Shown here one piece after another: positions 37,816 to 49,231 of a DNA stretch of 64,000 nucleotides. The position numbers were made by a program, and so were the translations under genes. The stretch is from Tetrapyrgos nigripes (taxonomy: Eukaryota > Basidiomycota > Agaricomycetes > Agaricales > Campanellaceae): assembly GCA_013368315.1 (NCBI GenBank), contig JAACJM010000209.1, positions 62,001-126,000 on the forward strand, given 5' to 3'. Position 1 is the stretch's first letter; each line of letters starts with the position of its first letter. The notes under the pieces were generated by a model, which worked only from the letters and a program-made list of their open reading frames with translations, had not been told where the DNA came from and did no database searches.

Positions 37816-39714
37816 ATGAATAATCATTTGATAGATTTGCTGTTGGGATCCCTGGAAGGTGCTGAGGATGCAGTAATGGTTTCGATTGGGTTTTTTTGCG
37901 TTGTTTGGTGCGTGATAGACTTGGTGTTTTTTGCGGCATCCTAGCTGATTTGATGGTGTTAGTATACGAGGTGAATCGTTGAGAAAATGTTACGAGTCTA
38001 TGCCTAATCTTGATTTGGATTTTATAATTGCATAGTGGTTGATTACGTTGAGCGATGAGGTGCGTAGTGGGCATTCTGTTTGATTTGAGACAGCTGATTC
38101 GAACATTCTCACTTGTAGATTGAGTACTTCTGGACGGGACCATGGGACCTATCCCGAGTATTATTCTTCATTGTAAGAAGAGCTCTGGAATCCATGAGGA
38201 CCCGAAGTCGATGTCTAACATTACCATCCTTAGAACCGATACCTTCCACCCTTTATCATGATATACGACCTTATAGGTAGGTCTCCATACTATTCTTCAC
38301 TGAGCAGTGAATTAATCTCGCCTCGAAAGTATTGCTTCGGCAGAATCCCACCGCAGAAGTACGTGAATATTCTTTATCTAATTCTTGCTCAAAGGCTAAT
38401 CTTTGTTTTTGAAAGTTGTAAATACTCCTAAACTACCTGCCTCAACCGTCGCTGAGAATCTCCCTTCCTTGTCCAGCTGCCACAAGAGCATCCAATTTCT
38501 CTTCGTAATGAACGTCATTGCATTAGCAGCGGTGCAGGGTGAGTCGTGGACTGTTTTGGGTGTTGAAAAAGCTCTATAGATGCTGATTTCGTCACAGCAA
38601 TGCTAATCCTCCGAGTTTGGTACCTCTTCTCTGATCAGAAATGGATACAATACTCGATGATCCTTTGCTTTGTCGCTTGTAACGTGCTCTCCTTGTACTT
38701 CACCATCATGGCTAGCCAAAACCTCAAACTGCTTAATGGGACCATTTTTGATTTGGGAAAGCATGGATGCCGGGCTTCAAGGCCTCCGAACTTCTACAGA
38801 ATGTTTATGCCATCTTTAGGGTTGCATGTGAGTCTTCTCGTCCTCCACCACTGCTCTACATTGATAACTGACTGAGTGTATGCGTTAGACCATGTTATAC
38901 GCCTTGACCGCCATACGAGCACTACGAAATCGACAGATCTTCAGCCATGCTCCCGTGTTAAAGAGATTAATCCGAGAGTAAGTACATAGTCACAAATCGA
39001 TAGGAAATCATCATAAATCTTATCGATACGCTATACGCTCCAGCGGAGGCCTCTTTTTCTTTGTGGTTTTCGGTAGGCTTTCGGTAGAATCACGGAATCT
39101 GATTGCAGCCAGCTGACTTAAGGTATTTTCCATTAGCGACTGTAACCTTCACGGCAGTGGGATCGTTTCTTACCCAACTCCCAAGGGTGAGTCGACGAGC
39201 AATCTCGGATAAATACGTTTTTAATCTTTAATTAATGTTCCTCTCTCACTAAACTTGCAGATAAACATTACAGTCATTTATTCCAAGTAAGTTGTCTTCC
39301 TCCACACTTGAAACAACCTCAAAAACAGTATCTCACCCGAGCAGCTATCTCCTCTCATTAACTTCAATCGCTATGTCTCGCATCATGTTCTCTATCCACT
39401 CCCTCGCATCCAACTTGGGATCGAGCACGGAGTGGCTCCTTTCCAACGTCGAGCTAAGCAGAGTTGGCTGGAGAAAGGGTAGAAATGAGAACGAGATCAT
39501 TGTGGAACGCCGCTGTGCTGGTCCTGATGATGAGGATTATTACTATGACGATCATTCGGTGCTGGATATCGGTGGGGGTAGGGACGACGATATTGAACTT
39601 GCTCATGTTGATGGGGTCAAGGTTAGAAGGTCTTATGACACCTCGAGGTCGAAGAGTCCGATGCCTAGGCTTACGGAGTCGAGAGTTGGGGTGTATGATG
39701 ATCTTACATGGTGA
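37816..39714 (+). CDS. DUF6533 integral membrane protein (copy E), frame broken in exon 1
   Basis: Exons: 37816-37907, 37945-37970, 38119-38172, 38234-38276, 38330-38358, 38416-38417 (TT), 38477-38538, 38598-38827, 38889-38977, 39044-39072, 39137-39186, 39261-39286 and 39345-39714. From exon 3 on, all joins agree in phase and give 327 residues: IEYFWTGPWDL, FFINRYLPPF, QNPTAEFCHKS, LRVWYLF, MFMPSLGLH, INITVIYSN and LSRVGW, all typical of the DUF6533 family. Exon 1 would give the membrane helix before DLMVLVYE, but its frame is off by one base: a run of seven T (37891-37897) should be six. This is either a sequence error or a disabling mutation. The 3' end lies 112 bp from the convergent glyoxalase gene. 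Confidence 0.8.
38416..38417 (+). other. 2-nt microexon (TT) of DUF6533 copy E
   Basis: ...TTTTGAAAG | TT | GTAAAT... The introns on either side are 57 nt (38359-38415, GTACGT, branch GCTAAT) and 59 nt (38418-38476, GTAAAT...TCCAG). The split codon TT|C and the next residue Cys equal those in copy D, as do the flanking exon lengths of 29 and 62 nt. Confidence 0.75.
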
Positions 39715-39826
39715 CATGGTGATGGCTTGACCTGATTGCCATACGTTATCTACTGTTGTAGTATGTCGATGCTTATATATAGTTGTCACTCGTGTAATTT
39801 TATAGGGACGATACAGGACACTTTCT

Positions 39827-40972
39827 CTACACTTTGACCCAGACGAGGCTTCCCTCAACCGTATTGGACGCGTTCGACTTATTCCCCTCAACTTCTTTCG
39901 CAAAAATCCCCACTTCGAATATCCCTTCACGGTCGGTATAGGTATTCGTGGAAGGTACAAGAATGAGACGTGGCTTTGCACCGTTGATTGCATTGGGAGC
40001 GACGAGTTCCCATTCATAACCGATACCACTCTGGCCGTCGGTCTTCTCGGGAACACTTCCAATTGCATAGGACAATCGACGCAACACGTCATCAAGTCCG
40101 GTTTCTGGGCAAGAAATGCGAACGAAAGCCACGCCCATTGCAGTCGAAGGATGTTCAACGTAAATGAGAGGATCTATTGGAACCTGTGGAGCGATTAAGT
40201 ACTGTCGGTCTGCATCAGCTAATACACTTGATAACGTATCACACACCCTTAGGACTCTTGAAGTCAAGTCTCTGCAGAAGAACGGCAAAACTCCTCTCTT
40301 CTCTAAAGGCGGAAAAGTTACCATCCACTTCATCTCGATTCCATCCGGGCGAATCCTTCCGCCGTATATCTCACTCACGTAGGAAGGGCACTCTCGTCCC
40401 TCCATACTCTGATAGCGGCTGTTGATGAGGTTCATGAGGCTGGAACGATTGCTAGCATCCGAGTCGCCGTTCTCGTCCTTCGAGTCCTTGTCCTCCATAG
40501 TACTGGCATTCAGCAAATCCAGGAAACAAAAGTCGATCCAACCGGAAGACTTCTTCGCCCACCAGTGATTCTCGCGGCTATCCCGCTCTGCGCTCCCGGG
40601 AGCGTAAAAATCGGGATGATGGATGAAGGCTATCAGCTCGAGGTAGACGCCATCTGAGAGGACCTGGATTTACGGTAAGAAAGTAAGGAATTTGTATCGC
40701 ATAGGCTGAGACTCGGAGGCAATTAAGTACCACTAGTGCATTTTCTGTTAATCCATCTGCGTGCTTTCCTCCTGGAGTAACCCTAGTAGTAACATAAGTT
40801 GATATACGGGAGTTTAGTACTAGTTCTCCTGAGGAATGGTTTATGTTCTGCGAGTGAAGACTTACGCGAATCCCAGCTTCTCGAATTGTTTCACTGTTTC
40901 ATGAAGACGACCAGGTGGGCTGAGATGGATAATATGGTCAAGACAATTCGTGGCTGGAGGAGGAGAAGTCAT
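39827..40972 (-). CDS. glyoxalase-3-like (VOC superfamily) protein
   Basis: Exons 40972-40866, 40782-40731, 40663-40247 and 40183-39827 give 310 residues. The N-terminus CLDHIIHLSPPGRLHETVKQ followed by LGF, PGGKHADGLTENALV and LSDGVYLELIAF is the pattern of glyoxalase-like domain family 3, an uncharacterised branch of the vicinal-oxygen-chelate fold; the His in LDH and the Glu in YLELI are the usual metal-ligand positions. Later segments LPFFCRDLTSR and EHPSTAMGVAFVRI also fit. The last intron (40246-40184) is 63 nt, in frame and stop-free, so an unspliced form would also be translatable. Removing it restores the family's LRVP join. Substrate is unknown. The gene converges with the DUF6533 gene. 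Confidence 0.82.
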
Positions 40973-41379
40973 GTATGATGTGAGTCGAGATGAGTAAGAT
41001 TAGTCAAGCTGTTGAAAGGCAGACAGTTTCGGCAATATCATGCTTGCAGCGGCTTCCCGGCAATGCGCATGCCATCTCTGCGTGACGAAAGGTTGACAAG
41101 AGTTGAGGTAAGCAAGTACATATAAGTATATAGGAGAGCGCGGAAATTTGCCAATGAAGGGATGATGGCAGTCGTGCTCAGCACAGCTGAGCGGTCGGTC
41201 CCCAGGCTAAGAGATTTCCACAAACATGACTGTACTGAGAGGGAAGGCAAATTTCGCCTCAGTACTTAATATCAGTCCAACTCTGTTAAGGACGAGAGGC
41301 ATAATTTTGTGTTATGAATGAAGGAAAGTCCCTAAGGGCAGAGCACACTGATACAAAAAGGCTGCGACGTTACGTTGCG
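40973..41379. other. intergenic
   Basis: Upstream region of the glyoxalase-like gene, ending at the tRNA. No gene seen. Confidence 0.5.
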
Positions 41380-41451
41380 TACACCGTTCGGGAATCGAAC
41401 CCGAGCCGCTTGCTTGGAAGGCAAGCATGATAACCACTTCACCAACGGTGT
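41380..41451 (-). tRNA. tRNA-Gly (anticodon UCC)
   Basis: The 72-nt sequence folds into a complete cloverleaf on the minus strand: acceptor ACACCGT/ACGGTGT, D stem GTGA/TCAT, anticodon stem CTTGC/GCAAG with loop CTTCCAA, and T stem TCGGG/CCCGA with loop TTCGATT. The anticodon TCC reads GGA. There is no intron, and CCA is not encoded, as expected for a eukaryotic gene. Confidence 0.95.
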
Positions 41452-42854
41452 TATAGAAATCAGCGAGACTATGCCTGTCTATACGGGCGTTGACAGATTG
41501 ACATTAACAGAAGCTGGGCCTTTTCCAGTTTACAACCTCAGATATCTATTCCAGATTGACACGAGGGTCACTGCAGGCCTGACGTACGTCGATAGAAGAG
41601 GATTAGATAGCTAGCCCTCGAGAATGAGGTCAGGATTTACTTACGCTCTGAAGCAATGGACGCAAAATGGACGCGTCGTGGCGTAAACCCAAATTTCATA
41701 TTTCACGATCGATCGACGATCGTTGATAATTTGGACCTTCACAGGACGACATTCGTGCGATGCACCTGGGCATAATTGGCAGTCTCAAGAAGGAGAATGT
41801 TTAATGTCGCAAATGTCGCCAGAATCATTGGACTTTTTGCTGCTCGGTCCAGACACTCAGATCAAACTGGAAATTTTCGACCTGCAATGATCGACATGTG
41901 CCAAGTGACTAATATTAATAAGAGTCTAGTGGTTTGTACTGGTTTGCGATCGGGCTTTGGTGGCCGTTTTATAGTCACACCGTCGCACACTTCTCGATCA
42001 TTTCAGATCAAGGCGAAAGACGACCGAGAAAGCTCTGCTGATGAGACACAGTGCCTGGCATACTACCTGCCTGAGTGGATAGGACACCGCAAGCCGTAAA
42101 ACGAATGCCCAAGTGCTTACAGACCAACATACGTATGTATGAGCCTATAAGTACACTAAAACGCAACGTTGGGGCCGAAGACAAGGCCTAGCCACGGTAC
42201 TCAACAGCGGTGATTGTCCCTCGGGCTATACCTTTTTGGAGTAAAGTAAGTTCCGAGCGCTGATGCGACGGTTCAAGGGCTTTCCATGGCTCCATCTGGC
42301 TCCATTTGGTCGGTTGGAAGTCGGAGATGAGTCATATGTTTTGTCTTGCATGTCGGGGACAGCAAGCTGACCTTAAACAAACTTGGACTCTGGTTTGACC
42401 ACCAGATTTTCAGCTATTTTCACCAGGTTTGATGGTTCTAACGAGTCCCGAGTAGAGGTAACGATCCGCGTGATACGGGTTGGAGCCAACGCCTTGTGAT
42501 ACACATGGTGCCGTTGCTGCCGGAACACAGATTTCGCGTATCCCAATTAGGCAAATTCGACAGATATTGCCACCCGTATTTTAACATCTTGTCCCCATTC
42601 CTTCCCGTTCGCTCTTTCTTCCCCGACTCCCATCTCCCAGCGCCCGAGCCTTCTGGACTGTCAGTCCTCCCCCGGTTCGCGTTCCTTTACGAAGTGCGTG
42701 CGTCTTTGAGCTTAGGAAGGAAAGAATACGTGCAGGGACTTCAAAGGACATACAGTACGTCTCTTTTTTCTTCTTTGCTCGGGACATTGAAGGAAAGGAA
42801 GCTGATATTCTGGGATTTTTCTCCAGTTCCCCAAGACCCTTTTCCCCCTCAGCA
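41452..42854. other. intergenic, upstream of the chitin-deacetylase-like gene
   Basis: No gene supported. The last 300 bp are CT-rich, as in many fungal promoters and 5' leaders. Confidence 0.5.
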
Positions 42855-45123
42855 ATGTACTCGCCACATCCCCGTCACGTTGCCCTCACGCTCTCGCTGT
42901 CGCTGCTGTCAGCACTTCTTCATGTCCCGGTCGTTCCTGCCCAGGATGGAAGCATCTCAGGCCCTACGTCAAGTAGCGAAGCCGCTGGATACTCGTGCGA
43001 TTCCTCGAAATGCCAACTCCCTGACTGCAACTGTGCGAGCACAAGTCCTCCTGGAGGTTTGGATCCTGTGAGTATCGTCATCTCATCATCCTTTGGCCTG
43101 GCTTCCACTCCGTTCCGTCATGTTCTTCAACGTTGGCAACACATGCTTTGCTGGCTTACATGGTTTTGATATCGTTTTGATACGCGCTAAGCTTAATTCA
43201 ATCGTATATCCTTTCTCATCGATATATATTATTTCCGGTTCCGGTTCCGAGTCGTACCACCGGCAATATCATTATCAGTGATCCTTGCTGACCGAATATC
43301 CTTTACTCCAACAGAAAGATACTCCTCAGTTCATTGTCTTCACCGCCGATGACGCTGTCCAATCTTACACTCTCGACGCTGTGAACCAGTTCTTGGCCCA
43401 GAGGAAGAATCCAAACGGATGCACACCAAGGATGACTTACTATACGAGTACGGATTACACAAATTATACGATGGTGACAGGTACGTTAGCGTACTTTTTC
43501 TATTCTAGATCTTTATTCATCTATTCATCTTTTCTCCGTCCTTCGTCCCTTTCCATGTATCCAGATTGGTATGTCGCAGGCAACGAGATAGCCGACCACA
43601 CGATGACCCACGTCGGTACCCCTCCGAAGGAGGAAGTCAACGGCAACCTCATCGCCCTCAATGCGTTGGCTGGGATCCCGCTGTCGAGCATTAAAGGTTT
43701 CCGGGCTCCGTTTTTGAATTACTCCGTTGACACGTTGAAGCTGCTGGCTGAAACGGGATTTTTATACGATTCGAGGTGAGTTTGACGTGTCGTTGTGCGA
43801 TGTGAATGGAGATGCTAATTATGCGTCGTAAACCTTCAGTGCCTCTGCTTCAATCCCCGTGACCGATTCCTCCTCGGACGCTTACTGGCCTTACACTCTC
43901 GATTATGGAATGGCGAATGACTGTCTGATGGTGGATGGAATGTGTAAAGGAGAGCCCAAGTTACCTGGATTTTGGGAAATCCCGATGTATGCGTTTTTCG
44001 ATAGTCGAGGAGTAGCTGGACCGCATTTGATGGACCCTTGGCTGTGAGTTGTTATTCGGATGTCCTTTTTTACGTTGTTCTAATCCTCCTTCTTTTCCTC
44101 TTATTACAGTGATGCAGCTAATGGTGCTTCCTCAGTGAACAACAGTGCCACACTCGAATACATGAAGAACACCTTCACTGACCATTACAACGCGAACAGA
44201 CAGCCAATTGGATTATATACTCACCCAATCCATTTGAGTAAGAACTATCCCGGTGTCAATGTAAGTCTATATTCACCTATATTTATCTATATTCGCCTTC
44301 AGTCAATGAGCGTACTTCTCCAACTGATTCGTCGTCACTTTGTTTATTAGGCCGACGAGCAAATGATCAACATGATCAATAACTTCCTGGACTGGGCTCA
44401 ACAACAGAATAATGTATGGATCGTTTCAAGCGAGCAATTGTTGGCCTGGGTAAGGAATCCAAAGCCAATCAGTCAGTTGGATCAGGTTCCCGAGTTAAAA
44501 TGCTCAACCCCCGATGTGAGTTCGTCTTTATCGACATTCGCTTTTTGATCGCTTTCTAGAGTAAAGGTTACTGATACGTTACTTCTTCTCTTTAATGTAG
44601 GTACCAGCAGACCAAAAGATATGTAACGGAGTCCCACAAAATGAAGAAGGACTGTTATCACACTGCTTCTTCGATCAATTCCCCTTCTACACCTGCTACG
44701 GATGCCCAGAGTCGATTCCTAACCCTTCGTCACCTAATCCTGCACAGAAAAACTCCGATGGTTCGACAAGACACAGACGTACGTATCACTTCTCTTTCTC
44801 ATGACTAACGAACGTAAGTTTACTCATCGTCTTCAAATCTAGTCCCCGAAAACTGCTCAACCCCCTTCTGGGATCCCGTCGCGGGGTCGTGCACTTGCGC
44901 CTCTTCCAGCTGTGCATTCACCGATACGTCGAGGCCCATAGGACCTAACGGAGCCAACTTGACAGGTGGAGGAACTGGAGACTCGTTTAATGGTAACAGC
45001 TCTGGGCCGAGTTACACACCGTTCAATGGATCCGGAGCAGGCAGTATCATATTCGGGGAGAGGTGGGCCGTGAGCGTGAGTGTGGTTGGAGCCGTCGTGG
45101 CGGCTGTTATGGCTCTGCTTTGA
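42855..45123 (+). CDS. GPI-type chitin deacetylase-like protein (CE4 family)
   Basis: Eight exons (42855-43067, 43315-43480, 43565-43775, 43840-44043, 44110-44260, 44351-44515, 44601-44778, 44843-45123) join in phase to 522 residues. A signal peptide (about 1-29, LSLSLLSALLHVPVVPAQ) precedes a Cys-rich segment and a polysaccharide deacetylase domain: TADDA (Asp83, Asp84), DHTMTH (His138, His142) and RAPFL (Arg173). These supply the metal and catalytic residues, but the common Phe of TFDD is Ala82. The long loops and NPNGC segment resemble insect-type chitin deacetylases more than the classical fungal enzymes. A second Cys-rich part (ENCSTPFW...GSCTC) and a Ser/Gly-rich stretch lead to a hydrophobic C-terminus typical of a GPI-anchor signal. 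The likely site is the wall-facing plasma membrane; the substrate (chitin) is inferred. Confidence 0.88.
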
Positions 45124-46081
45124 GCGTGTCGTATCGCATCGCATTCGTGCACTGTGCTGCTGTTATGTCTTTTCAGACATCTGGACACTTGCTCGTGGAC
45201 ATGGACATTTTTCTGGATTTCAAGCAATGGATATTTACTGACCTGATCAGACTTACTGGACTTTCTTCAAGTTATACATGATACCGTGCTTTAATGCTAA
45301 TTGCTTTTACATCGTCGAGTATATCTAATCACTCCCCCCTTCTTCCTGACGTCGCACTACTAGTACCTACACTCTTTACTACCTGCTTAGGACTACTATT
45401 GAGATCGTTTCCAGCTATGTATGTCCAAGATATTACTACGTACGTATACCTTAGACATGTTCCAATCGCTGCGGAGGAATTACACGTCTTATGGCTTTCC
45501 ATTCGCTCTGCAGTTGCTGCACGTGTTGTCAGACTGAGACTAGAGTTGATCTCCGCCTAAAATTAGACTAGGTAAATGATATTCATCTCTGCCTAAAATT
45601 AGACTAAGGTATGTCGAAACCTAACTACGAAAGGAAGTCTTAGGAAGTACGAAAAGGATAGATAGTGGCATTAATAAAAGAGATTACATGAGCGTTCCCT
45701 CCCAATTTGAGAATGATGCTGGGGTGAAAAACCTGAGCCCCTATTCAGCCGTAACCGCTCTGTGCCTTTGGACTCGGAGGCTCCTGGGACAGGTAAAAAC
45801 CCACGCTGCATGAGGAGCGACCCCACCGCCCCGACATCACCGGAAGATCTTGCGAAGAATGAATAAAGCAGTGAACATAAAGACAGGGATCTAGAGTAAT
45901 CTAGAGTAATCAGCTCAGTGGCCGTAGTCTCGTCCCCAAACGCCTTGGATGCCTCCTCTGCTCCGCTTATCGGATAAATCCGGCGGAGTTCAAAAACGAC
46001 AGTCTACAGACTACAGAGATGTTTGAACCGTCGGCACAGTCACACCGAGTCACAGCAAACACTCATACCACAGCTTAGAAG
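45124..46081. other. intergenic
   Basis: Region between the deacetylase gene and the tandem duplication. CTAAAATTAGACTA occurs twice near 45558 and 45593. No gene seen. Confidence 0.45.
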
Positions 46082-46404
46082 AACTTGACCTACCCGATTA
46101 TCTCGAGCCAGGCTCCGCTTACTTCTCTCAAGTTGATCGTTACTACGGCCAATTATGCTTTAGCTTCTGTGCTAAGGTTTCCGTACCTGCAAGTCACTTA
46201 CTCTTTGACAATCTTAGGGATAACCACCGTTATTATTATGACTAACTTGACCTACGCGATTATCTCGAGCCAGGCTCCGCTTACTTCTCTCAAGTTGATC
46301 GTTACTACGGCTAATTATGCTTTAGCTTCTGTGCTAAGGTTTCCGTACCTGCAAGTCACTTACTCTTTGACAATCTTAGGGATAACCACCGTTATTATTA
46401 TGAC
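46082..46404 (+). repeat. 162-bp tandem duplication
   Basis: Two head-to-tail units, 46082-46243 and 46244-46404, differ at only two positions (TACCCG/TACGCG and GGCCAA/GGCTAA), so the duplication is recent. The period is a multiple of three, and one plus-strand frame stays open through both units (46085-46477), repeating a hydrophobic 54-residue segment. I do not recognise the peptide. The array lies 3' of the minus-strand F-box gene and may be non-coding. Confidence 0.9.
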
Positions 46405-46489
46405 GCCGACAGCAATTGCAAAGGGCCCGAATATACACTATGCATTACAACAGGAAATAAGAAAAACGTGTCTCTAACTCCAGCCACCA

Positions 46490-48427
46490 TCATACTGCAT
46501 CATGTCGCTTACACCTCACCCTCTTCTCTTGGTCCAAATCCCTCATTACAGGCTCCCATATCCTTCTCAACTCCTTCTCATCCCACTCGACGTCAATCTC
46601 TTCTGGTCCACCCAACCATTCCCGACACCAAGCCATTGAAAGTGGGACGTCTGATGTGATTCGGAGCCGGGGGCTGCAGTCGTTGGATGACGTCGACGTC
46701 AGTTCATTTCCAGAAGGCTGCGTAAACCTTGCAGCCATGTACGCCAGATTCACCACTACCTCCTCGCATGCACCTGTTATCGTCAGCTTTTGGAGGTTTG
46801 GAAGGCGTGGTGGGCGCGTGGTTGAGTGTTGAGAGGAAAATTTACATGTAGGAGATGTCGAAAGCGACCTGGCACCCAGTGGAACTGGCGCGCATATGGC
46901 CTCCAGCAACTCTCTGTCATGAAGGTTTGCCAGTTCCTCGCATACAGCCAGTCCAAATGATTCCAGCGTCCATTGGTTTCCTCGCAGTTTTCGGGCTATG
47001 AGGGGGTTATCTCTGTCACCAGCACTAGGTGAGCTGGAGATGATATTCTTTTCTTCTCCATCAACCTCTGACAAATGAAACGCAGCTGTCGTAGTCGGGG
47101 CCGAGTTTAGGCCTCCCAAGACTGCCGTTTTCCTCTCCATCGTTGTCGAAGACGACGAACCCACCAGTGAAGACAACGACGGCGCACTTTTGGCCGAATC
47201 CCTTCTAAACATCTGCATCATGACCTCATTATCCAGATCCCTTTCTCGAGTTTTTGGCGTCGGTCCAGTTCCAGCCTGCGACACGAGTCCACTTCTCCAA
47301 ATTGCCTCTTCGTGGTCCTGATCCGAATCTACCCTCCCAAACTCCTTCTCGTCATGGCGCATCTTTCCGACCTCAACCTTTTCCCAAACCTCCAACGAAC
47401 TAAACCCTCTCAACACGCACAACGGCACTTCTACCTTCCCCTCTCTCCTCTTACCCTTCACCCCATCGGTATCCCAAGTGTACCTCACCACCAACTCTCT
47501 AAATCCCGTTCCTTCTAATGCGATAAAAATCCTCGCTGCATCGTACCTGGAGGGGATATGATTGTGAAAATGAATGACGAGGGTTGTTGCAGTTGGTAGA
47601 AACCGTTGTTCTTCCCGGTTTTGTTCGAGTTGTTGGTCGAGGTCGGGGTCTGGATTGTCAAGGTTCCGGCCGAGCTTCTGGTCTAACATACATATTCCCT
47701 CGGTCCCTTCCCCTTCAATACTCCTCTTCAACGTAGGCGCAACTCCAACCCGATACCTCTGCCCTAGACAATATAAATGCTGCCATACCAATCCTCTATC
47801 GACTTCGTATCCGTCATAAAACCTTGGGATATCACCTGTTTTGCACCATCCCTCGGCTCGGAAGAGGAAGTAATTGGAATTGGTTGGAGAGATGTGGAGT
47901 GTTATGGTTTGCGTTGGGCGAGAGGGAAAAGTGAAAGCTGGACTATTCGTTGATGAAGGGGGCCCAAGGACCCTACTATCCCTGCTCAACACGTCCAGAA
48001 ACAAATATCCGATGTAACTGGCGCTGACGAGGTGTATATCCCGGGAGACGACGTCCAAGAAGGCTTTGGCAAAGTTTCGGGAGACAAGGGGGAGGGTAGT
48101 TAGGAGGTGGATTCTTTCTGGGCGTAGAAGAGTGGGGCAGGACCAGAGGTGGAAGAGGATGAGTTCGATGAGCTCGTAGGGGAGGGGAGGGATGTTTGAT
48201 GTTGGGATATAGGAAGGAGGGACAGAGGACGAGAGCGAGAGGGATGATGAGGGTGAAAATGAACAAGCAAATGCCAGCCTGGACACGATTGAGGGTCTAG
48301 AGAAGTTGAAGGCTTCACTGGTATAGTTGGAAGGTGAGGGCGTATTCGTAGTCGCCGGGGAGAGTGATGATGATACCTGAGGATCAGAGAGAACTATGGA
48401 ACAGATACGCTGAATGATGGACTCCAT
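46490..48427 (-). CDS. F-box-like protein, single exon
   Basis: An uninterrupted frame of 645 residues, unusual here because nearly all other genes are split. After a Ser/Thr-rich start, residues near 78-130 (IPPLPYELIELILFHLW, then LLTTLPLVSRNFAKAFLDVVSR) fit an F-box and its following helix. Further segments (AEGWCKTGDIPRFYDGYEVDRGLVWQ is too long to be chance; it reads like a basidiomycete-specific domain) are not assigned. The role, as adaptor of an SCF ubiquitin ligase, is inferred from the F-box only. It shares no obvious similarity beyond the F-box with the 10.7-12.5 kb gene. Confidence 0.75.
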   Translation of the reverse strand: MESIIQRICSIVLSDPQVSSSLSPATTNTPSPSNYTSEAFNFSRPSIVSRLAFACSFSPSSSLSLSSSVPPSYIPTSNIPPLPYELIELILFHLWSCPTLLRPERIHLLTTLPLVSRNFAKAFLDVVSRDIHLVSASYIGYLFLDVLSRDSRVLGPPSSTNSPAFTFPSRPTQTITLHISPTNSNYFLFRAEGWCKTGDIPRFYDGYEVDRGLVWQHLYCLGQRYRVGVAPTLKRSIEGEGTEGICMLDQKLGRNLDNPDPDLDQQLEQNREEQRFLPTATTLVIHFHNHIPSRYDAARIFIALEGTGFRELVVRYTWDTDGVKGKRREGKVEVPLCVLRGFSSLEVWEKVEVGKMRHDEKEFGRVDSDQDHEEAIWRSGLVSQAGTGPTPKTRERDLDNEVMMQMFRRDSAKSAPSLSSLVGSSSSTTMERKTAVLGGLNSAPTTTAAFHLSEVDGEEKNIISSSPSAGDRDNPLIARKLRGNQWTLESFGLAVCEELANLHDRELLEAICAPVPLGARSLSTSPTCKFSSQHSTTRPPRLPNLQKLTITGACEEVVVNLAYMAARFTQPSGNELTSTSSNDCSPRLRITSDVPLSMAWCREWLGGPEEIDVEWDEKELRRIWEPVMRDLDQEKRVRCKRHDAV

Positions 48428-49231
48428 TCTGTATTACTTGTTTTGTCAATGTCGGTGTGGGTGTAGGTGAGTGATCTTCGTCTGACGTTCTCTTTCTGCT
48501 GAGTATTAATAGACGCTCATGAGACTGTAGGACGGTTTCGCTAGGATAGTAGGGTTATAGTGTGTCGAAAGACGATCACCGATATGCCCTTTGTATGTCT
48601 GTGGTGGGGTGCGTATATATACCCCGCTACAGATTCATTCTCGATATTAACCATTATCCACGTATACGTGGACAATATCACGATCGTAGATATGTAGACA
48701 GCCACGGAAGCAGACGCGTACAAGAGGGGAAAAGAAAAGATGATCTTAAGGAGGCAGTTTCCGAAGTGCGAGAGCGGTACGTATTCCACGGAAGGAAATG
48801 ATTGAGATGCTCGTGCCTGTCAAATCCTGTCCTATCTGTTCTATGCAACATTCCTTAAATGACCACCTTCGTTATGCACGCTCGTAGGTGCGCGTACAGA
48901 ATGGGTTGGTACTGAGATAGAGACAGAGGAGAGAGCCAAGAACGGTTTTAGGAGCTCGACTGGACTATGGATGCCCATAGTAACCCGGAGCATAGCGTAT
49001 CTAGGGGCTGTCGTCAGCGCAGATAGTGGCGGTCTAGTGGCGGTGGTAAGAAAGACGAGCGATCCGAATAAGGAAGAAGCCATATTCGGGGATATGCTTC
49101 GGATGGGACATTGCCGATGTGTAAGTCCTACAATCTTAGGGTACTAGTAACTAGTATGCTGCCTTGTCAAACCTATGAAACTGTACATTAATATTGGTGA
49201 ATCTGACTTGAATCCGACATCCATTGAACAT
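48428..49231. other. intergenic, upstream of the F-box gene
   Basis: No gene supported. The last 50 bp (GGTGAATC...TCCGACATCCATT) recur before the tRNA-like fragment at 49568, so the duplicated unit of that cluster begins here. Confidence 0.5.

Noticed and set aside
37524..38143. Minus-strand frames opposite DUF6533 copy E
   Set aside because: They are antisense to spliced exons with family motifs on the plus strand.
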